NCBI GenBank assembly: GCA_020744225.1
Contig: JAGMWG010000005.1
Location: forward strand, 1,798,001-1,862,000
Length of the DNA stretch: 64,000 nt
Direction of reading: 5' to 3'
Origin: Paraphoma chrysanthemicola
Taxonomy: Eukaryota > Ascomycota > Dothideomycetes > Pleosporales > Phaeosphaeriaceae
Within the stretch, counting starts at the first letter, position 1; each line of letters opens with the position of its first letter. The notes beneath the pieces are model-generated. The model was not told where the DNA came from. It was given only the letters and a program-made list of their open reading frames with translations, and ran no database searches. The translations under genes and the position numbers were made by a program. Shown here piece by piece: positions 56,958 to 64,000 of the stretch.

Positions 56958-57918
56958 GTTCTATCTTTTGTATTTTTTTCACTTTTTGTTTGCGACAAAA
57001 AGAATTTTCCAGCACGGCGTTCAGGATATATGACTTACCGCCTGGAGCATGTCGTTGGTCTTCCGGATTATGTTTTGCGGCCGCTCTTCACTGGCGTTTG
57101 GATGGAACAGCGTTCGCAGTCATATGGTAAACGAAGCGAACAGCAAATGAAGGTATGTGTTTTGATGCTACCAAGATAGTTCGTATGCAATTCAAGAAGG
57201 TTACAGAGAAAAACAGGGCATACAACCCAGCTCTTAGTGCACCATTTCAACTCCTTCTCGTGGACACTTCTGATAGCATAGGCACAAAGACAGGCGTACA
57301 AAATAACCAATTCGAGACACTCGAGGTATTTGCGGTATTACGTCGATTGTGCACCCGATTTCAAGCAGCCCTAGAACGACTTTACGATGTCCTTCCGTGA
57401 CGCGGCTAAACGCAAAGACGCTGGCTCGACTATAGCAGAATTGCGGAGCAGTATCCTTTGTCTGTTATTCGACCCTCCAAACTCTGTGACGAAGAATGTA
57501 TAGCCGGCAACCGGAATCCCAATGAGCATTACGGTGACGCGCCCTTCCTGGTTCGGTACTCGTTCCTACCAAGCCAAGAGTCAAGAGACCAAGAGTTGAT
57601 CTGCGCCGCAATTGGCTGTGTCCGGAACCGTACCGTTGTACCACCCAATCAAACCGTGCGCGTTATCCCTATGACGTCTATCGGCCCTGATTTGCTCTCG
57701 ACTTCTGCACGCAAAGCGTGGGGAGGGTACGACAAGACATTGGGTGCATTTTTCTAATAGCCTTGGTACGCATCTGCCCCAGCCGTTGAGAGATCGAGCG
57801 TTCTTATCTACCCTCGCGTCGCCCGCATCTTTTGTTTTCCTTCTGACAACGAGCTTGGAGTGTGTCGTGTGCGACGTGAACACCAACGATACACTAGCGA
57901 CAACAGCAATCGAGCTTC
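56958..57918. other. Intergenic region CAC2 / MFS gene
   Basis: 961 bp. Several 80-100-codon open frames on both strands lack domains. No element recognised. Confidence 0.5.
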
Positions 57919-60023
57919 ATGGCAACGGCACGGAGTTTACCGTTGACACCAGACAACATGGACGCGCACGATTCGCAAGAGAAGAAAGTGGTGCAAGATG
58001 TTGAGGGTCAGACAACGGTTAGCGACGATGCGACGAGTGTTGGTAAAGGCGACATTTTGTCCCTTGAGCATACGGATCCGGTTCTCAATGCGAAGATGCA
58101 TCTTATCAACAACGCGATTGACGAAATCGGTCAGTACTCTGTATCACACTTCTGGTTGAATATGCGCTGACCATTTTCAAGGATTCACTCGGTATCAGTG
58201 GCGTCTGTTCGTGCTGAACGGTTTCGGTTACGCTGTTGACTCGCTCATCCTCCTCATCCAATCCATCATCGCTGGCCAGGCTGCCCTTGAATTCAACCCC
58301 GGTTTTCCTAATGGCCTCACAATTGCTGCATACGTTGGCATGCTCGTCGGCGCATTGTTTTGGGGCATGACGGCAGACATTATGGGTCGCAAGATCGCGT
58401 TCAACGTCTCGTTGTTAATTTGCAGTATCTTCGCCATTGTCGCTGGCGCATCGCCGAACTGGGAGGTTCTTGGGCTGTTTGTGTGTCTGAGCGCCTTTGG
58501 AGCTGGCGGCAACTTGGTGCTGGATACGGCTGTGTTCTTGGAGTATCTGCCAAGCTATCGGTGAGTCCGGTCAGGAGCCACGATCAAGGAAAAAGCCTGA
58601 CCCGGTTGTAGACAATGGATGTTGACGTTGATGGCCGCCTGGTGGGGTAAGTTCTTCCTTCCTATGGCCTAGTATAAAGGCATCATTTCAGGACACTGCA
58701 TACTAAATTGGAGACAGGTATTGGCCAACTGATTGCAGGTTTCCTAGCATGGGCTTTCATCCCAAACTTCTCCTGCCTCGACCCCGCCGTCTTTCCCGAC
58801 GCCGAGCCATGCACCAAATCCAACAACCAAGGCTGGCGCTACGTCTGGTACGCCGCAGGCTCACTCGTCTTCGTCATGTCCATAGCACGTATCACCGTCA
58901 TTCGGCTCAAGGAGACGCCCAAGTTCCTCGTCGCAGAGGGTCGGGACGCCGAGTGTGTCGAGACTCTACAATGGATCGCAAACAAGTACAACCGGCCGTG
59001 CTCGTTGACGCTCGAGGCAATGCAAGCATGTGGGGTAACAGAAACACGCGCGACACAGGGCAAGAGTAAATGGGGCCTCGGAGGTGTTTGGAGTCATATC
59101 AAGGGATTGTACTCGACCCGCCGCATCGGAGTCTCGACAACACTCATCTGGCTTTCGTGGACGCTCATTGGACTAGCGGTAAGAAGCTCCCCAGTAAAAG
59201 CTGTACGTAAGCTGTCAAGAAGAAGATCCAAGCTTTTGGTGTGGTGTATACCTCCAGGCCTAAGGATCGTCGCTTTTCAGCTGGCAGCGGTACATGTTCG
59301 TGTATGAGGGAATCTTGCTAACTAACATCAGTATCCTCTCTATAACGTCTTCCTACCCGCCTACCTATCCAGTCGAGGAGCTGCCTTCGGGGAACCGAGC
59401 CCTTATATCACATGGCGCAATTATGTAAGTGGACACCTAGAAGTACATTTGAGATGTACACTGACCTCGAATCTTCACCTCTCGTAGACCTTAGTCAATT
59501 TCTCAGGTGTATGGGGCCCAGTATTGGCTGGCTGGATGTGCCAAACAAGGCTCGGAAGAAAGTAAGATGCGCTGGTACTCATTCATTCGTACAACTTCTG
59601 ACGAATATGTCCTTCTAGGTATACCATGGTTATTGGTGCGCTGGTTACCATGGCTTTCTTCTTCGCGTATACACAGGTCCGGACTGCGTCGCAGAACGTG
59701 GGATTCACGTGCACCATCAATTTCTGCTTGAACATCTACTACGGCACACTGTATGCATATACGCCAGAGGTGCTACCGAGCGCGCATAGAGGCACAGGGA
59801 ATGGTATTGCGATCGGATGGAATCGTATCATGGGCATCCTAAGCGCGGTCATTGCGACAGTGTCCGATGTGAGTTCGAAATATCTGGCTATGCAAAGGAA
59901 GAAGCTGACATGATGCAGACTGGAACTGCAGTGCCAATTTATATTTGTGCAGCATTGTACATTTTGATGGCGGGCATTGCGGCGATCTTCCCATTCGAGC
60001 CGTATGGTAGGCGCAGCTCTTAG
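57919..60023 (+). CDS. Major facilitator superfamily transporter (SV2/sugar-porter-like)
   Basis: A plasma-membrane secondary transporter. Eight exons (57919-58129, 58182-58560, 58612-58646, 58718-59178, 59332-59424, 59488-59561, 59619-59868, 59919-60023) give 535 aa. An alternative in-frame start lies at 57958. After a charged N-terminus come NGFGYAVDSLILLIQSII (TM1), IAAYVGMLVGALFWG (TM2), the MFS loop motif GMTADIMGRKIAFN, and CLSAFGAGGNLVLDTAVFLE (TM4). A central cytosolic loop (ETPKFLVAEGRD) follows, the second-half equivalent loop CQTRLGRKYTM (split by an intron), and C-terminal helices including the porter motif YTPEVLPSAHRGTGNGIA. Exon 3 is only 35 nt. Substrate unknown; related fungal proteins include putative sugar and organic-anion carriers. 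Confidence 0.88.
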
Positions 60024-61786
60024 ACTCCCATGTGGAAGCATAGTAGACAACGATTCCTATCTCAGTAGGGTCACAGAGGGAGGATATCCTGCAAAGCAAC
60101 GATAAAATGGGGTGGATGTTTGTGTTTGATACCCAGCCTTGCACCGCTTGGTGCAGGCAACGGCGGTCCGATTGCTTTTACAACAGCGACTGGACACGCC
60201 TTGTCAACTAGCGACTTCAATAATGAAGACTGTCACTTGGCCGAACATTGTGTTCATTATGCATGAGACCGCCCCTTGTCTTACACATTTCACTACTCTA
60301 TGTCATCCTTAGCTTCATCAAGCACGGTTCAGCACTCCACCGCACTATAGGTGTAGTCAATCGACCTAGACTCAAGCAACGGTAGCTCATACAATCGATG
60401 ACGGGCTGTGGAAATCTCTAATCAGACTTGAGGTCATCGCTAGCTGCGTCAACGGTAGTCAGCTCAGCTTGTCCCATCCTAGAAAGTGCAAGCAAAACAT
60501 TGCATCTCAAGTAAGCTGCTTGAAGGCGAAGTCGCTGACTTCAGCTCAAAATACTTCACAATTACACCGCTACCATTGGACCAAGCTGCTGACATGACCT
60601 CGATGCTGGCGTTGGATGTTCTACAGTACCCAGAATCCAGTTCGTCTGCTCGTTTAGCGCGAGCCGGATCATCGCAGGTGCATTGCATGTGCGACAGCAA
60701 ATCCGACCGCGACCGCAGCCAACACGCGCTAAGCGAGCAAGCGTCCTCAGTCTCGGGATGCGCGAACAGTTTTGGATCGCCGAGCTGAGGATGCGCACAT
60801 GTTCGGACCGCAAAGTGCAGGTCGGCATGTCGCTGGCGGCGCATCGACATGATGGCGAAACAAGCTACGCGAAAGATTTGAATAAGTAGCCTTGCGTTTG
60901 GGCTGGTAGCGGACGTGTCTCGACCGCAAAAGTAGAGTTGTGGCGCGTGCTCCGGTGCCTGAGTCAGGTGTGTCAGCGAGCGAGATGCAGGACGGCACGG
61001 GCAGATGTTGGTGGTGCAGTCGAGACGTGCTCAGCAACATCAGCGCATGGTTTGGTGGAGAGAGGGGTGTTCTGGGCTCGCTGCACACTGTATCCACGCG
61101 AGCAGGTGGAGGGGAAACAGATGCGGGCCATGCCGACTCCATGGTCAGCGAATCGGTTGCAAGCAGCGGCTAGACTGGACAGGGGATGGCGGTGAGATCT
61201 GGAACGTGGGCCGACGTGCGAGGAAGAACCCTGCGCGCGTTCGCTGGGCCCCGGCCACGGTCAACCACATGGCCCAGCGTGGTGGCAGCTGATGGAGCGG
61301 AGGCGCGATATAGTGAGGCCTCATACCACATGGTGGAAGGTCTCCTGTTTTGCTGTGAAAGCAAGACACACACCATCAGTCGTTGCTCACTTGCAGCGAC
61401 ACACGTTACTCAGCCGCACCCGTGCCGCCTAATCACACGCCTCATCCGCGCGCTCAGCTCAGGCAGGCGCACCCCTGTCGCTCCTTCCTCGCTATTCAAG
61501 ACGGACCTTCCCTTCATCTGCGCCGCTGTGCTGTGCTGTTGCTGCTTCAGTGGTCCACGTTAAGCTTCATTGATTGTTTGAGCATATTTTCTGGCCTGGA
61601 AACAAAGAGGCGTCGCACAGTCCGTCGAGTATTCCGTTTTCGAACAAGCAACATCAAGCCACCGTCACCCGACAATAGCTCCATGCACCGCATCCGTCGG
61701 AGCAGCCTGGATGCACAGCAAGGCCTGGCCAAGCACCCGCAAACGTTAATCGACTGAGTGCCCCGAGTCAATTCAATTGCCCTTTC
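60024..61786. other. Long intergenic region before the PH-domain gene
   Basis: 1.76 kb. Overlapping open frames between 60479 and 61560 on both strands are composition-driven and domainless. The last 400 bp probably hold the promoter and a long leader of the PH gene. No RNA gene recognised. Confidence 0.5.
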
Positions 61787-63415
61787 ATGGCCAACACAAT
61801 TACATCTCACACCATCATGGAGTCTGCAACAGAGACATCTTCGCAGGGTCGGCGGAACCGGTCGTCCAACACCCCGAGTTCGCAGGCCGCTCCGCCAACC
61901 TATGGCTACCACAACACCTACCACACACACGCGCAGCTCCCAATTGGCGCACCACCGTCATACACTCGCGCGAACGAGCCCAACGTATTAAGAAGATTAG
62001 ACGAGAGATCACATAATGAGGCAGAAGTCGCCCGCCACACAACATTACCACCTCCCTATGAATGCACGGTCAATGTGAGTGGAGTTTTGGGAGTACGGCA
62101 GGAGCTGTCGTCGCCTTTCCAAGTCGCAGGCAATCGCGAGTGGTACGATGTGTTTGTCGTCTTACAAGGCACGCAATTGAGCATCTGCCGTGTGAAGCAA
62201 CCAGGACTGCTCAGCAAGTATCGCAAACCGTCACCAGGCCGACTTATCCGAACCTACACGCTCCAGCACGCAGAAATTGGCGTCGCGTCAGACTTCAAGA
62301 AGACAGCCCTCATTCCCAAATCACCCTTCGCGCACCTCGTCCCCGCATCGGCTCGACCGAAACTCTACGAAACCGATCCGCACCTCTTCGAACCCGTCCG
62401 CGAACATGTGATCCGCCTCCGTCTCGAGACCGAGCAGTTCCTCCTCTGCGCATCCTCGCAAGACAGCATGCTCTCTTGGATCGAATCCCTTTGCGCTGCC
62501 ATCGATATCAGTTCTCCTCTCGACGACCGTAGCGAACCACGTTATCGCAGCCTTCCTCGGCGCAGCCGTCGGCAACGCATCCTCGATAGCGCGCAATTAG
62601 GCGATAACATTGACAACCTGTCGAGTCTAGAAGCTGGGCGACGCATCATTGCGCAGCAAGAACAGATTATCCGCCAGCTTTACCCGCATCTGGCTGCATC
62701 CCGGGAACCTGGCTCGGCTACAATGTCCCCAACGGCAGCGGCACCAGAGCTCGAACTCGACGATTTCGATCCGGAGGACGTTAGATTTCCGAGCGCAAGA
62801 TCGGCGAGAGACAGTTTTTCGAGAGTGATGGATGAAGAAGAGCGTCCCGTGTCATCATCGACGCCGGAAGAAGACCGCAAGAATGCAGATAGAATCCGCC
62901 CGACGTACGCGCAAATGATTCGCTATCGACGCCGCTGCGCGCCCGTCTTACTCGCATCGAGTCCGCGCGTTAGCGACGTGGTCTTCAGCGACGGGAAGCG
63001 CATGCGCATCAATGTGAAAGACCATATTCTCGTCGAATACACATCCCACCCGCCGCGCTACGACGCACACAATTTCCCGCGCCAGAAACGCCCCGCGCAA
63101 ATCCAGGTCCCGCCGCCTCCTCCGACAAAAGTCATCCCCGTTGCGGTCGCTGTCCAGCCTTCGAGACCGGCAAGTCCGATGCGAGGTGTCAGCGACGACT
63201 CGATTACGAGTATTTCGTTCGGCGAGGATCTTGCGCCGAGTGCGTCGCAGTCGGCGGACGATGTGAGTTCGAGCGGTCCGCCGAGTCCGACGGGGATTAG
63301 TCAGGTCAAAGCCGATGCGGCGAGACGCATGGTTCAGATGGGCAAGAGGCGGAGCGAGGATGGGAGAGCGGAGGGATTGAGTGCTGTGACTTTGGGAGTG
63401 GGGTTGTTGATATAA
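61787..63415 (+). CDS. PH-domain-containing protein
   Basis: Single exon, 542 aa. An in-frame ATG at 61817 (MESATETSSQ) is an alternative start. Residues 1-85 are Ser/Pro/Tyr-rich and disordered, with PPTYGY, PPSY and PPPYE motifs (PPxY-type, possible WW or arrestin/Rsp5 contacts). A pleckstrin-homology domain spans about 95-245: EWYDVFVVLQGTQLSICRVK, LQHAEIGVASDFKK and the closing helix SQDSMLSWIESLCAAIDI with its Trp. A helix AGRRIIAQQEQIIRQLYPHL follows, then RIRPTYAQMIRYRRRCAPVL and a Pro-rich, Ser-rich tail. Similar fungal PH proteins lack an assigned role; membrane lipid binding is inferred. Confidence 0.85.
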   Translation: MANTITSHTIMESATETSSQGRRNRSSNTPSSQAAPPTYGYHNTYHTHAQLPIGAPPSYTRANEPNVLRRLDERSHNEAEVARHTTLPPPYECTVNVSGVLGVRQELSSPFQVAGNREWYDVFVVLQGTQLSICRVKQPGLLSKYRKPSPGRLIRTYTLQHAEIGVASDFKKTALIPKSPFAHLVPASARPKLYETDPHLFEPVREHVIRLRLETEQFLLCASSQDSMLSWIESLCAAIDISSPLDDRSEPRYRSLPRRSRRQRILDSAQLGDNIDNLSSLEAGRRIIAQQEQIIRQLYPHLAASREPGSATMSPTAAAPELELDDFDPEDVRFPSARSARDSFSRVMDEEERPVSSSTPEEDRKNADRIRPTYAQMIRYRRRCAPVLLASSPRVSDVVFSDGKRMRINVKDHILVEYTSHPPRYDAHNFPRQKRPAQIQVPPPPPTKVIPVAVAVQPSRPASPMRGVSDDSITSISFGEDLAPSASQSADDVSSSGPPSPTGISQVKADAARRMVQMGKRRSEDGRAEGLSAVTLGVGLLI

Positions 63416-63725
63416 GCTGCATACTCTACTCCGGAAAGAGGGGGGGTTCTTTTTTTCACTTTGTATGTTTAGTTTTGCATTGACAGGGCGTTTTGAAGCA
63501 CTGATAGCGCATCATCTTCGTCTTTTCTTTTTGTTTTGGCGGGATAGTGGCATCATAGGGAAGAGGTGGGAATGAAGATACCCCGATTACTCTACTGCAA
63601 TTTGCATGAGGAGGATGGATATAGTAGTAGTGCATGTACAAAAATCTCAACAAAAATCTTGAACATTGCAATCCATAAAAGTACTGTCATGCCTATTTCC
63701 ACGAACCCTTTTTTCCAGTGCGACA
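63416..63725. other. Convergent intergenic region
   Basis: 310 bp between the PH gene stop and the xylulokinase stop. Contains G-run and T-run simple sequence at 63441-63456. Nothing else seen. Confidence 0.5.
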
Positions 63726-64000
63726 TCACGCAACACCCCCCTCAACCTTCCCCTCGACCCCCTTCTTCCCCTCCCCCTTCTCCTCAATCGCCCGTCCCTC
63801 AACCTCTTCAAACCCCTTCAACGCCTCCCCATACCGCTCAAACACACCCTGCCTATACCCATCGCAAATCCTCCTCACAAACCCCTCCTCATTCCACCTC
63901 TTCTCGAGGAAATCTTCAAACCCTTCCGCTTTTTCGCGCCCAACGCCCCACGCAGCTTTATACGCGGCGCCGAGCGCGCACGCGTTTCCGCCGATTTCAA
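63726..64000 (-). CDS. XKS1: D-xylulose kinase, C-terminal part (cut by window edge)
   Basis: Phosphorylates D-xylulose to feed pentose catabolism into the pentose phosphate pathway. Only the last 91 codons are present; the 5' part lies beyond the right edge. The visible frame begins GGNACALGAAYKAAWGV, the conserved glycine-rich end of the second FGGY-kinase domain. GFEDFLEKRWNEEGFVRRI and DGYRQGVFERYGEALKGFE then follow, as in fungal xylulokinases. The final 25 residues are a lysine/glutamate/glycine-rich tail that is probably disordered. The stop is TGA. Confidence 0.85.
   Translation of the reverse strand, partial: EIGGNACALGAAYKAAWGVGREKAEGFEDFLEKRWNEEGFVRRICDGYRQGVFERYGEALKGFEEVEGRAIEEKGEGKKGVEGKVEGGVA

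Overview
The window is nuclear DNA of a filamentous ascomycete (Pezizomycotina). Gene content and intron style fit the Dothideomycetes, but no marker fixes the species. Signs of this are small introns of about 48-125 bp with GTRNGT donors and CTRAC-like branch sites, a fungal-type ATP sulfurylase with an APS-kinase-like tail, a DASH-complex subunit, a Zn2Cys6 regulator and a PTH11/SAT4-like rhodopsin-domain membrane protein. I rebuilt the gene models by hand from splice signals, reading frame and protein family, and every spliced model closes to a whole number of codons.

Left part (1-22.3 kb): dense housekeeping genes, often in divergent pairs. They are VMA22 (V-ATPase assembly) with SHY1/SURF1 (cytochrome oxidase assembly), CENP-T (inner kinetochore) with CMS1 (ribosome biogenesis), a Rac-type GTPase, a UBX/erasin-like protein, PDCD5, a BBE-type FAD oxidoreductase, RSM22 (mitoribosome assembly), casein kinase I, ATP18 with SPC19, and ATP16. 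SHY1, RSM22, ATP18, ATP16 and later COQ4 all serve mitochondrial energy metabolism.

Middle (22.6-31.9 kb): one very large, disordered, Arg/Ser/Thr-rich protein. It appears as two same-frame open stretches split by a single TAG. That TAG forms the end of a plausible 78-nt intron, and a repeat motif runs across it, so I annotate one gene of about 3060 residues. A (GGGGTT)n tract lies 128 bp past its stop. Next comes a two-gene sulfate assimilation block: MET16 (PAPS reductase) followed by MET3 (ATP sulfurylase) on the same strand.

Accessory island (37.2-43.2 kb): a small secreted protein with a hydrophobic C-terminus, a divergent pair of paralogous genes of unknown function with identical exon-1 lengths and intron phase, a dispersed 55-bp direct repeat on either side of one paralog, and about six degenerate tandem repeats with a period near 140-173 bp. 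This is the least ordinary part of the window.

Right part (43.6-64 kb): a SET-domain methyltransferase with COQ4, a Zn2Cys6 transcription factor, a rhodopsin-domain membrane protein whose coding sequence contains a perfect 20-bp-arm hairpin, a catalase-like heme protein, an RWD/DUF1115 protein, CAC2 (CAF-1 p60), an MFS transporter, a PH-domain protein, and the 3' end of a D-xylulose kinase cut by the window edge. No rRNA, confident tRNA, CRISPR array or intact transposon was seen.
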